From Terrimonas sp. (GTDB lineage Bacteria; Bacteroidota; Bacteroidia; Chitinophagales; Chitinophagaceae), in assembly GCA_016125075.1 (NCBI GenBank), contig WGMO01000006.1, positions 1 through 58,841 of the forward strand: a DNA stretch of 58,841 nucleotides. The letters are read 5' to 3'. A program made the translations under genes and the position numbers. Below are positions 50,336-58,841 of this stretch, in pieces. Each line of letters begins with the position of its first letter. Position 1 is the first letter of the stretch. The notes under the pieces are model-generated. The model ran no database searches. It was not told the DNA's origin and worked only from the letters and a program-made list of their open reading frames with translations.

Positions 50336-52876
50336 TCAGGCTTTTGCTTTTTCTCCCTTTTTCTTATCCCCTTCTTTCAAACTGAAAATGATCTTCTCCT
50401 TTTCCTTGTCCAGGTCGGCTATCAGCACATCGCCCGGCTTCACATTCAGGTTCAGGATTTCTTCTGCCAGGGGATCTTCAAGATATTTCTGGATAGCTCG
50501 ATGCAGCGGTCTTGCACCAAACTGCTGATCATATCCCTTATCGGCGATAAAATCTTTGGCTTCCTCTGTTAACTCCAGTGAATAACCGAGGGCGCTCAAC
50601 CTTTTGAACACACCGGCCATCAGGATATCGATAATTTTAAAGATATCATCCTTACTGAGACTGTTAAAGATCACCACATCATCGATCCTGTTCAGGAATT
50701 CAGGAGAAAAAGTGCGTTTCAGCGCTTTTTCTATGACGGCCTTGTTGGCATCATCCTGTCCTTCTGCCCTGGAAGCCGTTGCAAAACCCACGCCGTCACC
50801 AAAATCCTTTAACTGGCGGACACCGATATTGGAGGTCATGATGATCAGGGTATTTTTGAAATTCACTTTTCTTCCCAGGCCATCGGTTAACTGCCCATCA
50901 TCCAGCACCTGGAGCAGGATATTATAAATGTCCGGGTGTGCTTTTTCGATCTCATCCAGGAGGATCACCGAATAAGGTTTCCGCCTGACTTTTTCAGTCA
51001 GCTGTCCGCCTTCTTCATAGCCTACATATCCCGGAGGAGCTCCGATGAGGCGGCTCACAGTGAACTTTTCCATGTACTCACTCATATCGATTCGGATCAG
51101 GGCATCTTCAGAATCGAACATATAACGGGCCAGGGAACGGGCCAGTTCGGTCTTACCCACACCCGTTGGTCCCAGGAAAATAAATGTACCGATCGGTTTT
51201 TTCGGATCCTTTAGACCTACCCTGTTACGCTGGATCGCTTTTACCACTTTGGAAATCGCTTCCTCCTGCCCCACAACCATACCCCGCATATCCTCCGACA
51301 TTTTACGCAGCTTTTCCGTTTCTGCCTGTACCATTCTTTTGACCGGGATACCCGTCATCATACTCACTACCTCGGCAATCTCTTCCTCACCGATCGGGTA
51401 GCGTTTATGTTTGCTTTCCTCTTCCCATTCCAGCTTGGCTTTTTCAAGGTCTTCTGCCAGGCGTTTTTCTGCATCCCGGAGGGAAGCGGCCTCTTCAAAT
51501 TTCTGGCTTTTCACCACCTTGTTCTTTTCCTGCTTTACATCTTCAATCTTCTTTTCCAGGTCAAGAATATTTTGGGGCACATTGATATTTTTCAGGTGCA
51601 CACGGGCCCCCACTTCATCCATCACGTCGATAGCCTTGTCGGGTAATAACCGGTCGGTCATATACCGGTCACTCAATTTCACACAGGCATCGATGGCCTC
51701 ATCATTATAATTGACATTATGGTATTCTTCGTACTTGCTTTTGATATTATTCAGGATCTGGATGGTCTCATCCACAGTGGGCGGCTCGATCATCACTTTT
51801 TGAAAACGACGGTCGAGGGCACCATCTTTTTCAATATACATCCTGTATTCGTCAAGTGTTGAGGCACCGATACATTGTAATTCACCCCTTGCCAGCGCGG
51901 GTTTGAATATATTGCTGGCATCCAGTGAACCACTGGCACCCCCGGCACCCACAATGGTGTGGATCTCATCGATGAACAGTATCACATCACGGTTTTTTTC
52001 CAGTTCATTCATAATGGCTTTCATCCGCTCCTCGAACTGACCGCGGTATTTGGTGCCTGCCACCAGTGCGGCAAGATCAAGCGAAATCACCCTTTTATCA
52101 AACAATACCCTTGATACTTTACGCTGAACAATCCGCAAAGCCAGGCCTTCCACGATGGCGGTTTTACCCACACCCGGCTCACCGATCAGGATCGGGTTGT
52201 TCTTCTTACGCCGGGAGAGGATCTGAGAAACCCTTTCAATCTCGGCCTCCCTGCCCACAATCGGGTCGAGGGCATTCATTTCGGCCAGTTTGGTGATATC
52301 GCGGCCAAAATTATCAAGGACCGGGGTCTTGCTTTTTGCGTTTCCGCTACTGGCCTGACGGCCTTTCGACTGGGAGTATTTTTTCTCCTCATCAAAATCA
52401 TCATCATTATCATCATTATACTCCGCACGGATATCGTTGCTTTTAACAACTCCTAATTCATTTCTGAAAAGATCGTAATCCACGTCAAATTGATTTAAGA
52501 TTTGTGTTGCAATATTTTCTTTATTCTTTAAGATCGAGAGCATGAGGTGTTCGGTCTCAACGGTAGGGCTTTTCAGGGCCTTGGCTTCCAATACGGTGAC
52601 ACGAATCACCTTTTCTGCCTGTTTTGTCAGCGGAAGGCTGTTAATATTGGCAATATTCTTACCTGTTTTGTCCTTGACCGCCAGTTCGATTTCCTTCCTG
52701 AGCTCATACAGGTCGATATTGAAGCTTTTGAGAATGCGGACAGCAGTATTATCCCCCTCCCTGATAAGGCCAAGAAGAAGGTGCTCTGTCCCTATAAAGT
52801 CATTCCCCAGCCTTAATGCCTCCTCCCTGCTGAAGGAGATGATTTCTTTTACCTGGGCTGAAAAATTATTATCCAT
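50336..52876 (-). CDS. clpC: ATP-dependent Clp protease ATP-binding subunit ClpC
   Basis: AAA+ unfoldase that feeds ClpP. The 846 residues contain the double Clp N-domain (1-140), an acidic linker (about 150-185), AAA1 with Walker A GEPGVGKT at 232-239, a UVR-type coiled segment ([18 protein letters not shown]) that marks ClpC rather than ClpB, and AAA2 with [15 protein letters not shown] and [14 protein letters not shown]. The GVGF sequence in AAA2 lies where the ClpP-binding loop is found. ClpP and McsB are not in the window. Divergent from the STAS gene. Confidence 0.95.
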   Translation of the reverse strand: MDNNFSAQVKEIISFSREEALRLGNDFIGTEHLLLGLIREGDNTAVRILKSFNIDLYELRKEIELAVKDKTGKNIANINSLPLTKQAEKVIRVTVLEAKALKSPTVETEHLMLSILKNKENIATQILNQFDVDYDLFRNELGVVKSNDIRAEYNDDNDDDFDEEKKYSQSKGRQASSGNAKSKTPVLDNFGRDITKLAEMNALDPIVGREAEIERVSQILSRRKKNNPILIGEPGVGKTAIVEGLALRIVQRKVSRVLFDKRVISLDLAALVAGTKYRGQFEERMKAIMNELEKNRDVILFIDEIHTIVGAGGASGSLDASNIFKPALARGELQCIGASTLDEYRMYIEKDGALDRRFQKVMIEPPTVDETIQILNNIKSKYEEYHNVNYNDEAIDACVKLSDRYMTDRLLPDKAIDVMDEVGARVHLKNINVPQNILDLEKKIEDVKQEKNKVVKSQKFEEAASLRDAEKRLAEDLEKAKLEWEEESKHKRYPIGEEEIAEVVSMMTGIPVKRMVQAETEKLRKMSEDMRGMVVGQEEAISKVVKAIQRNRVGLKDPKKPIGTFIFLGPTGVGKTELARSLARYMFDSEDALIRIDMSEYMEKFTVSRLIGAPPGYVGYEEGGQLTEKVRRKPYSVILLDEIEKAHPDIYNILLQVLDDGQLTDGLGRKVNFKNTLIIMTSNIGVRQLKDFGDGVGFATASRAEGQDDANKAVIEKALKRTFSPEFLNRIDDVVIFNSLSKDDIFKIIDILMAGVFKRLSALGYSLELTEEAKDFIADKGYDQQFGARPLHRAIQKYLEDPLAEEILNLNVKPGDVLIADLDKEKEKIIFSLKEGDKKKGEKAKA

Positions 52877-52890
52877 TTTAAGTTAATTGC

Positions 52891-52919
52891 TTGTGATACA
52901 ATAATAACGAATATTTTTG
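52891..52919 (+). promoter_or_regulatory. promoter of the STAS gene
   Basis: TTG-N18-TATTTTTG, full Bacteroidetes promoter, 50 nt before the ATG at 52970 and 14 nt from the clpC start on the other strand. Confidence 0.52.
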
Positions 52920-52969
52920 ACTAGTGTTCACCCGTTCTTACTAACGGATTGTTGATAAACTTAATTGTC

Positions 52970-53362
52970 ATGAACGTCAAAATCGATACCAAAGAGAAAT
53001 TTCATGTCATCACGCTGCCGGGACCTCAAATACCTGCTACTATGACAGAAGAACTGAGTAATAGTTTGTTGTCCTACCTACAAAATGACGTTAAAAACGT
53101 TGTACTGAAGCTGAATGAAATAGCCGGGATGGATATCCTGGTGGCTGAAACCCTTGTTAAGGTACAGCAAAGATTCTATGAAAAAAATGCTTCCTTTATA
53201 ATTTGTGAAATAAACCCGGACCTGGACAAATTCCTGGAAGATCATCACCTGCTTGAACTCATGAATACGACGCCCACTGAATCGGAGGCCTGGGATATCG
53301 TTCAAATGGAAGAAATTGAAAGAGAACTGCTGGATAGTGATGATTTTGAGCTGGAAGGATAA
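52970..53362 (+). CDS. STAS-domain protein (anti-sigma-antagonist-like)
   Basis: A 130-residue soluble protein. The pattern of beta strands and helices (VKIDTKEKFHVITLPG, ELSNSLLSYLQNDVKNVVLKLNEI, DILVAETLVKVQQRFYEKNASFIICEINPDLDKFLEDHHLLELMN) fits a STAS domain. The serine usually phosphorylated in SpoIIAA-like proteins is not clear: the site reads GMDILVAE. A glutamate/aspartate-rich tail follows. The ATG at 52970 is preferred over an in-frame start at 52949. Its partner is unknown; no anti-sigma kinase gene is close. Confidence 0.7.
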   Translation: MNVKIDTKEKFHVITLPGPQIPATMTEELSNSLLSYLQNDVKNVVLKLNEIAGMDILVAETLVKVQQRFYEKNASFIICEINPDLDKFLEDHHLLELMNTTPTESEAWDIVQMEEIERELLDSDDFELEG

Positions 53363-53439
53363 GTAATTTTCATCATTCATACCCACATGTTTATCTACCG
53401 CTTATTTTGCGGCAGGTCTTCACCTCAATTTTTTGAGCC

Positions 53440-54327
53440 ATGCTGATACCCGACCAGGTTCAATCAATGATCTCAGAACTGCTCAACACCGGAGAAGGGC
53501 CCTCATCAGCTCCATTGTATTGCACCCCGGTAAGCGGGGGGTCCATCAATAACTGCTACCGGGTATCTTCTGGAAAAGAGAAAGATTATTTCCTCAAGCT
53601 CAACAGGACCGATGCATTACCGGGTTTATACAAAAAGGAACAGGCAGGACTGTTGTGGATCGAAAAACAAGATGCCATCCGGGTGCCAGCCGTTATCAAA
53701 ACGGGAACACATGGCGATTTCCAGTTCCTGTTGATGGAATGGTTGGAACCAGGCCTGCGGACAGAAAAATTCTGGGCATCATTCGGATCCCGGCTGGCCC
53801 GTCTTCATAGTTTGAGCCATTCCGCTTTTGGGTTCCCGGAAGATAATTATATGGGAGCATTGCCCCAGGTCAATGGATACATGGACAAATGGGAGGATTT
53901 CTATATCCACAACCGGCTGATGCCGCAGGTGAAATTGGCGGTTGACAACAAATTGATCGAGGAAACTGAAGCCCTGCAATTTGAAAAACTGTATAAAAGA
54001 TTAACCGGGTATTTTGAACCGGAAAATCCTGCTTTACTACATGGCGACTTATGGAGCGGGAATTTTATCTGTGACAGCAACAGCGAGCCTGTACTGATCG
54101 ATCCTGCCGTGTATTACGGACACCGGAGTATCGACCTGGCCATGACAAAACTTTTTGGGGGCTTTGACAAGTTGTTCTACGAAAGTTACCACTACCATTA
54201 TCCCCTACCCGCAAATTACCAGGAACAATGGGATATCTGCCAGTTGTACCCCTTACTGATCCATCTCAACCTGTTTGGCCGTGGCTATCTGCAGGAGATC
54301 AAGGCCATACTAAAAAAATACATTTGA
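53440..54327 (+). CDS. fructosamine kinase family protein
   Basis: Aminoglycoside-phosphotransferase-fold kinase of 295 residues, family of fructosamine-3-kinase and YniA, which phosphorylate ketoamines for deglycation. Features: GGSINNCYRV near 33-42, FLKLNR at 51-56, catalytic HGDLWSGNF at 201-209, and the metal-binding LIDPAVYYGHRSIDLAMTKLF at about 219-239. An ATTTTTTG stretch ends 4 nt before the ATG. It is followed 42 nt later by rnz, probably under its own start signal. Confidence 0.87.
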   Translation: MLIPDQVQSMISELLNTGEGPSSAPLYCTPVSGGSINNCYRVSSGKEKDYFLKLNRTDALPGLYKKEQAGLLWIEKQDAIRVPAVIKTGTHGDFQFLLMEWLEPGLRTEKFWASFGSRLARLHSLSHSAFGFPEDNYMGALPQVNGYMDKWEDFYIHNRLMPQVKLAVDNKLIEETEALQFEKLYKRLTGYFEPENPALLHGDLWSGNFICDSNSEPVLIDPAVYYGHRSIDLAMTKLFGGFDKLFYESYHYHYPLPANYQEQWDICQLYPLLIHLNLFGRGYLQEIKAILKKYI

Positions 54328-54369
54328 TAGGGAAAACATATTTTCAGTGATCAATCATTAATTTAGCTC

Positions 54370-55272
54370 ATGCTCGCAGTTACGATACTCGGAAATAATT
54401 CTGCCGTACCGGCTTTTGACCGTCACCCCACCAGCCAGGTCATCACCATGAACGGGACCAGCTTCCTGGTTGATTGCGGGGAAGGCACCCAGATACAGAT
54501 GATGAAATACAAGATCAGGCGGTCGAAAATCTCACATATTTTTATTTCTCATCTTCACGGCGATCATTATTTTGGTTTGGTAGGACTGATCAATTCGTTT
54601 GGCCTGCTGAGCCACCAGCAGGAATTACATATTTTCGGTCCTTCGCCTTTAAAAGAAATTATCGAACTCCAAATGCAGGTAGCCAATACGACCCTGCCGT
54701 TTCCCCTGCATTTCCATACCCTTACACAGGAAAGCATGCTGGTGGACGAAGAGCATTTTTCTGTGAAGTGTTTCCAGACCAACCACCGGATCGAATGTTA
54801 TGGTTTTGTGTTCACGGAGAAAAAGAAACCCCGCAAAGTCAACCCCGAAAAAGCAAAAGCCAAGGGCATACCCACCTCCTTTTACAATAAACTGAAAGAA
54901 GGCATGGATTATATGACCAAAGACGATGTACTGATCAAAAATGAGTGGGTAACGGAAGAGGCTCCCCGGGGCAGGGTTTATGCATTTTGCGCCGACACAA
55001 AATATGATGAATCGATTTTGCCGCATATCAAGGAAGCGGATATGATCTATCACGAAACCACCTATCTGCATCATTTGGAAGAAAGAGCTACTATGCGTTT
55101 TCATTCCACCACCAAACAGGCCGCCACGATTGCCCGTAAAGCAAAAACAAAAAAATTACTGATTGGTCATTTCAGCAGTAAATATGATACCCTGGAAGAA
55201 TTTGAAAAAGAAGCCCGCGAAGTGTTTCCCAATACGGAACTGGCCATTGAAGGGGTTACTTACAAAGTGTAG
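54370..55272 (+). CDS. rnz: ribonuclease Z
   Basis: Zinc endonuclease that trims tRNA 3' ends. The 300-residue short form has the metallo-beta-lactamase motif HLHGDH at 61-66, VDCGEGTQIQMMK at 34-46, the PxKxxG-like loop replaced by KAKAKGIPTSFYNKLKEG, YHETTYLHH (Asp/His region) and IGHFSSKYD with the last zinc histidine. It is read toward the convergent esterase, 14 nt apart, with no terminator seen between. Length and motifs are standard. Confidence 0.93.
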   Translation: MLAVTILGNNSAVPAFDRHPTSQVITMNGTSFLVDCGEGTQIQMMKYKIRRSKISHIFISHLHGDHYFGLVGLINSFGLLSHQQELHIFGPSPLKEIIELQMQVANTTLPFPLHFHTLTQESMLVDEEHFSVKCFQTNHRIECYGFVFTEKKKPRKVNPEKAKAKGIPTSFYNKLKEGMDYMTKDDVLIKNEWVTEEAPRGRVYAFCADTKYDESILPHIKEADMIYHETTYLHHLEERATMRFHSTTKQAATIARKAKTKKLLIGHFSSKYDTLEEFEKEAREVFPNTELAIEGVTYKV

Positions 55273-55286
55273 CAAAAGCGACCGTA

Positions 55287-56450
55287 CTAGTCCTGCAGGA
55301 TCCATTGATAAAATTCAGGAAAATCCCTGCGCCAGCTGGCTTCATTGTGCTGACCGTCCTGCCTGATCACTTTTTTGATATAGGCCGGTGATACTTCCTG
55401 CAATTCCCGGCAGGCTTTTTCCATATCCGGGAGCATGGAATATCCTTCTTCGCCACCCATATAAAAATACAACCTGCTATTTATCTTATACCCCCTCTTT
55501 TCAATATCGTCATAAATGGAAGGAGCCACCCAAAAAGAAGGCGAAAACACACCCGCGCCCCCGAAAACTTTGGGATATTTCAAAACAGCATAAAAGGCAA
55601 TAAGCCCTCCCATCGAACTACCGGCAATAAAGGTGTTCTTTTTATCCTTTAAAGTCCTGAAATGACCATCAACATAGGGCTTTAATGTTTTTACGAGGAA
55701 ATCAACATATTCGTCTCCTTCCCCCTTTGCTTTATCAGTGCTGCCCGCGGTGGGATTCCCGCTAAAATCATAAGGGCAATATTCATTCATCCTCCGTGCC
55801 CCCCCATGATCAATGGCAATTACAATACAGGCTTTTGAAGCCGGTCCCAAACTGTCGAGGGCTTCATCCACACCCCATTCACCCGCATAGGAACTGCTGT
55901 CTTCGAAAACATTCTGACCATCCTGCATATACAATACCGGGTATCGTTGTGCAGTACCGGTATATCCAGCGGGGAGATAAATCCAAATCCGCCGCTTTCG
56001 GTTCAACTGTGGCAGGAAGAATGCGGTGTTAAGGATCTGTACATGCGAGCTGGCCGTGCTCTTCTTTATATTTTTTTTCCCTGCCGTTTTCCAGCTAGCA
56101 ATATCAATACGGATCACGGTATCACTGGTGGCCAAAAATTGCCTGTTGCCAATATCATCTCCCGCAGCATTACACTCCACCTTATCCCAACTACCCTGTG
56201 TGATCTTATAGGCATAATTACCGGCAGCCAGCTTCATGTCGAGCACATAGGTATCCCCCTGTTTTGTAAACCGGAAACCTTTATCGGCAGGATCCCAGTT
56301 ATTGAAGGAACCGGCCACATATATTTCATTCCCCGGTAAGGTTCCTTCCGGAACGGCATGGATAACCAGTTGAACTGTTAACTGGCATACCCCCACAAAG
56401 GGGAATAAAAAAATAAACAGTGCTATAGATATCCGCTTATTCATATTCAT
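55287..56450 (-). CDS. exported esterase with N-terminal CBM48-like domain
   Basis: Alpha/beta hydrolase of 387 residues in the enterochelin esterase/feruloyl esterase (esterase D) group. Signal peptide about 1-22; a CBM48-like domain at about 25-115 (YVAGSFNNWDPADKGFRF); catalytic domain from about 140 with nucleophile GSSMGG, IAIDHGG.RRMNEY and a late QDGQHNEASWRRDFPEF holding the likely catalytic His. The CBM48 module is related to the four-repeat protein at 31.8 kb. Siderophore hydrolysis is one option; carbohydrate ester cleavage another. 105 nt downstream of dapA. Confidence 0.84.
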   Translation of the reverse strand: MNMNKRISIALFIFLFPFVGVCQLTVQLVIHAVPEGTLPGNEIYVAGSFNNWDPADKGFRFTKQGDTYVLDMKLAAGNYAYKITQGSWDKVECNAAGDDIGNRQFLATSDTVIRIDIASWKTAGKKNIKKSTASSHVQILNTAFFLPQLNRKRRIWIYLPAGYTGTAQRYPVLYMQDGQNVFEDSSSYAGEWGVDEALDSLGPASKACIVIAIDHGGARRMNEYCPYDFSGNPTAGSTDKAKGEGDEYVDFLVKTLKPYVDGHFRTLKDKKNTFIAGSSMGGLIAFYAVLKYPKVFGGAGVFSPSFWVAPSIYDDIEKRGYKINSRLYFYMGGEEGYSMLPDMEKACRELQEVSPAYIKKVIRQDGQHNEASWRRDFPEFYQWILQD

Positions 56451-56555
56451 AGAAACCAGGATAACCCTGTACAGGATAGCAACGAGGGAAAAGGAATATC
56501 CAACTGGTAGGGTTGCCTGTATGCATCACTCTTTGTTTGAAAAACAAAAGAAAAC

Positions 56556-57443
56556 TTATTCAGCGGCCTTCATCAATCCCCTGATCTTTTCAAGATGCTG
56601 ATCACTGACCGGCCAGACCGGTGACCGGAAGCTGTTTTTGCAAAGACCCATGATAGACATATAGGCCTTGACCCCGCTGGGGCTGCCTTCTGTAAAAAGG
56701 GAATGGATGATATCCACATATTTATAATGCAGTTTTTGTGCTTCCTTAAAATTCCCATCGAGGCATAAACGCACCATCTCTGAAAAATCTTTCGGATAAG
56801 CATTGGCGATCACCGAAATCAATCCTTCGGCGCCGCAGGCGATCATGGGTAAGGTAATCCCGTCATCACCACTGATGACCATGAAATCATCGGGCTTGTT
56901 CTTTATGATCGCATGGATTTGTTCAAAGTTGCCACTGGCTTCTTTGGTGGCAAATATGTTTTTACAGGCGTGGGCGATTCGTAACTGCGTTTCGGCATTT
57001 ACATTTTGGCCGGTCCTGGATGGGACATTATATAAAATGATAGGAAGGGGGGTTGCTGCATCAAGGGCCTGATAATGCCGGAAGATGCCTTCGGGGTTGG
57101 GCTTGTTATAATAAGGCGAAACGGAAAGGATGGCATCATAACCCTCCAGGTCAAAATACCTGAAACCTTCCAGCACTTCCTGCGTGTCGTTACCACCGAT
57201 ACCCGCCACGAGGGGAACCCTTCCCTTATTTACTTCATGGACAAAAGAAAACACTTTCTTCTTTTCTTCTCCATGGATCGTACCGCTTTCACCTGTAGTG
57301 CCCAGGACCACGAGGTATTCCACTTTTCCGTTGATCTGGAAATCAATCACCTTACTAAAACTATCCCAGTCAATAGACCCGTCTTCATGAAATGGCGTAA
57401 TGATCGCCACGCCGGTTCCCCTGAATTTTTCCCTTAAAGACAT
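56556..57443 (-). CDS. dapA: 4-hydroxy-tetrahydrodipicolinate synthase
   Basis: First committed step of lysine and diaminopimelate synthesis. The 295-residue TIM-barrel aldolase has GTTGESGT at 48-55, YNVPSRTG at 138-145 with Tyr138, and Schiff-base Lys167 in ATKEASG. Length is normal. The ATG at 57443 lies 30 nt after the accA stop on the same strand, so co-transcription with accA is likely. Confidence 0.94.
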   Translation of the reverse strand: MSLREKFRGTGVAIITPFHEDGSIDWDSFSKVIDFQINGKVEYLVVLGTTGESGTIHGEEKKKVFSFVHEVNKGRVPLVAGIGGNDTQEVLEGFRYFDLEGYDAILSVSPYYNKPNPEGIFRHYQALDAATPLPIILYNVPSRTGQNVNAETQLRIAHACKNIFATKEASGNFEQIHAIIKNKPDDFMVISGDDGITLPMIACGAEGLISVIANAYPKDFSEMVRLCLDGNFKEAQKLHYKYVDIIHSLFTEGSPSGVKAYMSIMGLCKNSFRSPVWPVSDQHLEKIRGLMKAAE

Positions 57444-57473
57444 GTAGTATTTTCCTTTTACGATTGAAGAAAA

Positions 57474-58448
57474 TCAATTTACTTCTTCCCAGAATCCCAT
57501 CTTCCCGAATTTCTCGATGCGCTTGCTGACCCTTTGTTCGGCGGGTTCCTGTTTCAGTTCTTTCAGCACATCGATCAGGTAATCTTTCAGGATGGTGGCT
57601 GCTTCATCATAGCTCCAGTGTGCGCCACCCACCGGTTCCGGAATAATACCGTCGATCAAACCAAAACCCAGCATTTTCTCGGCGGTTAACCGGAGTTGTT
57701 CGGCTGCCACTTCTTTTTTCTCCCAGCTTCGCCATAAGATGGAACTGCAGCTTTCGGGGCTGATCACTGTGTACCAGGTATTCTCCATCATAAACACGCG
57801 GTCGCCCACACCAATACCCATGGCACCACCACTGGCTCCTTCGCCGATCACCACACAGATCACGGGAACTTTGAGCCGCATCATTTCATAAATATTCCTG
57901 GCAATGGCTTCTCCCTGTCCCCTTTCTTCCGCTTCCAGCCCGGGAAATGCCCCCGGCGTATCGATCAGGGTAATGACGGGTTTATTGAATTTTTCAGCCA
58001 GTTTCATGAGCCGGAGCGCTTTTCGGTACCCTTCGGGATTGGCCATCCCGAAATTCCGCATCTGCCGCATCTTGGTGTTGATCCCCTTTTGCTGGCCAAT
58101 GATCATCACGGTTTCACCCCCCAGTTGGGCAAAACCACCGACCATTGCCTTATCATCCTTTACATTCCGGTCGCCGTATAATTCGAGAAAACTATCGGTC
58201 ATTTTCTCGATATATTTCATGGTATAGGGGCGGTCGGGATGCCGGCTCAGCTGTACCCTTTGCCAGCTGGATAGGTTCAGGGTGATCTCCTTTCTTTTTT
58301 CGATGATCAGTTCTTCCAGTTGCCTGATCCCGGTGCTATGGTCGATCTTCTTTGTTTCACTGCTTTTCTTAAGATGTTCGATCTCGTCTATCAGGTCTTT
58401 GATAGGCTTTTCGAAGTCTAAAAACTGTCTGTTTGCGTCGGTCGGCAT
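57474..58448 (-). CDS. accA: acetyl-CoA carboxylase carboxyltransferase subunit alpha
   Basis: Transfers the carboxyl group from biotin to acetyl-CoA together with AccD. In 324 residues, an N-terminal helical segment (1-60, [20 protein letters not shown]) precedes a crotonase-fold domain with [50 protein letters not shown] and [11 protein letters not shown]. accB and accC are 46 kb away; accD is not in the window. It probably heads an accA-dapA unit. Confidence 0.95.
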   Translation of the reverse strand: MPTDANRQFLDFEKPIKDLIDEIEHLKKSSETKKIDHSTGIRQLEELIIEKRKEITLNLSSWQRVQLSRHPDRPYTMKYIEKMTDSFLELYGDRNVKDDKAMVGGFAQLGGETVMIIGQQKGINTKMRQMRNFGMANPEGYRKALRLMKLAEKFNKPVITLIDTPGAFPGLEAEERGQGEAIARNIYEMMRLKVPVICVVIGEGASGGAMGIGVGDRVFMMENTWYTVISPESCSSILWRSWEKKEVAAEQLRLTAEKMLGFGLIDGIIPEPVGGAHWSYDEAATILKDYLIDVLKELKQEPAEQRVSKRIEKFGKMGFWEEVN

Positions 58449-58470
58449 AGGTTAAATTGAGATAAGTTGG

Positions 58471-58499
58471 TAAAGTTAAGGGTTGATATTTTTTTACAA
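58471..58499 (-). promoter_or_regulatory. promoter of accA
   Basis: On the minus strand TTG-N18-TAACTTTA, one mismatch in the -7 element. It gives a leader of about 18 nt to the ATG at 58448. Confidence 0.35.
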
Positions 58500-58505
58500 A
58501 AAGTT

Positions 58506-58537
58506 TTGTTACCAAAAGCGATTTTCTCCTATCTTTG
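58506..58537 (+). promoter_or_regulatory. promoter of the tRNA-Asp gene
   Basis: TTG-N21-TATCTTTG, full Bacteroidetes promoter, 19 nt before the first base of the tRNA. Confidence 0.57.
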
Positions 58538-58556
58538 CCCTCCCTAAAAAAGGGAT

Positions 58557-58594
58557 GGATCGGTAGTTCAGTTGGTTAGAATGCCGCCCTGTCA
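58557..58594 (+). tRNA. tRNA-Asp (anticodon GTC), 5' half only
   Basis: Bases 1-37 of a tRNA-Asp are recognisable: acceptor GGATCGG, TA, D-arm GTTC-AGTTGGTTA-GAAT, anticodon stem CCGCC and loop CTGTCA with anticodon GTC at 58591-58593. From 58595 the expected 3' strand of the anticodon stem (GGCGG), variable loop, T-arm and acceptor 3' strand are absent; a hairpin and a GIY-YIG gene follow. The 3' half, if present, would be beyond the window. A good promoter lies in front. Confidence 0.72.
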
Positions 58595-58611
58595 TCTCGC
58601 CCGGGGCGAGA
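58595..58611. repeat. perfect hairpin palindrome at the tRNA break
   Basis: TCTCGCCC-G-GGGCGAGA, 8-1-8 perfect palindrome, starting at the base after tRNA position 37. The following GGGC can also pair with GCCC of the tRNA anticodon stem, extending the structure. There is no T tail, so it is not a standard terminator. Confidence 0.6.
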
Positions 58612-58652
58612 CGGGCTGAGTTCTATGGTTTATTTAGCTCTTTGGATTGAAT

Positions 58653-58841
58653 ATGTATTATGTGTACATGATAAAAAGCCTGGTAGATAGTGATTATTAT
58701 AAGGGGAGTACTAGTGATTATTTGAAGAGATTGGACCAGCATAATAATGGTGAAAGTCATTTTACCCGTACAAAAATACCCTGGAAACTAATTTTTGTAC
58801 AGGTTTTTGAAAGTAAAAAAGCAGCCCTTATCCAGGAGAAA
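58653..58841 (+). CDS. GIY-YIG nuclease family protein, partial (runs off the window)
   Basis: 63 codons from ATG 58653 to the window end, still open. It begins MYYVYMIKSLVDSDYYKGST, the GIY-YIG pattern (here YVY...YKG), with LKRLDQHN and the conserved SHFTRTKIPWKLIFVQVFE of the small stand-alone URI/YhbQ-like nucleases, which are usually 80-100 residues. The catalytic Arg is in LKRL and the Glu is expected in the last visible residues (QEK). It lies 58 nt from the break in tRNA-Asp. Small proteins of this kind can be mobile; that is inference. Confidence 0.8.
   Translation, partial: MYYVYMIKSLVDSDYYKGSTSDYLKRLDQHNNGESHFTRTKIPWKLIFVQVFESKKAALIQEK

Noticed and set aside
56465-56476. CCTGTACAGG palindrome before the esterase gene
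   Set aside because: A single 10-bp palindrome near no promoter element; it is expected by chance in a window this size.
58557-58841. Group I intron in tRNA-Asp
   Set aside because: Only 58 nt separate the break from the nuclease gene, too little for the conserved P3-P7 core, and none of the core pairings was seen; the intron core could only be downstream, outside the window.

Overview
The window is an ordinary-looking chromosomal segment of a Bacteroidota bacterium, most likely family Chitinophagaceae. The lineage call rests on gene content (type III glutamine synthetase, fused 2-oxo acid dehydrogenase E1, CHU_C/T9SS type-B sorting domain, DUF1573 exported proteins, BlaI/M56 pair) and on repeated Bacteroidetes-type promoters (TAnnTTTG, sometimes with TTG 18-21 nt upstream). 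About 49 protein genes are seen, densely packed on both strands, plus a broken tRNA-Asp at the right edge. No rRNA operon, insertion sequence, prophage or CRISPR array was seen.

Layout. 0.1-4.2 kb: minus-strand purL-hldD-proC. 4.3-9.1 kb: a polytopic membrane protein, then two unrelated glutamine synthetases (GSII, GSIII) in tandem. 9.2-11.8 kb: accC, accB and efp on the minus strand. 12-14 kb: a BlaI-type repressor and an M56 membrane protease with two self-operator palindromes, divergent from a thioredoxin-like protein. 14.7-18.3 kb: malate dehydrogenase and an ABC-F ATPase flanked by two 36-codon paralogous single-helix membrane proteins. 18.3-26.2 kb: LPS heptosyltransferase-like GT9 and a run of transporters (MFS, DedA, DAACS, AGCS, APC). 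26.3-31.7 kb: yebC, DCC oxidoreductase, PhzF, E1 alpha/beta fusion, tandem DUF1573 proteins. 31.8-39.7 kb: exported proteins (four-CBM48 protein, retropepsin-like protease, BNR-repeat protein, serine hydrolase, CHU_C protein). 39.8-50.3 kb: P-type ATPase, aminotransferase, RlmK-like methyltransferase, DnaQ/GIY-YIG fusion, thioesterase, MFS, FKBP lipoprotein, RCK potassium channel, cmk. 50.3-58.4 kb: clpC, STAS protein, fructosamine kinase, rnz, esterase, dapA, accA. 58.5 kb to end: 5' half of tRNA-Asp, a perfect hairpin and the start of a GIY-YIG nuclease gene that runs off the window.

Points most worth a second look: the pair of 36-residue membrane proteins around the ABC-F gene; the tRNA-Asp that loses its sequence right after the anticodon next to a GIY-YIG gene; an EF-P whose activation loop has lost the PGKG motif and carries Arg at the modification position, in the same 15 kb as two other factors linked to polyproline stall relief and a protease with two six-proline runs; a doubled BlaI operator laid over its own promoter; and genes with the -7 element only 3-4 nt before the ATG, suggesting leaderless mRNAs. 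All calls come from reading the sequence; no database search was run.
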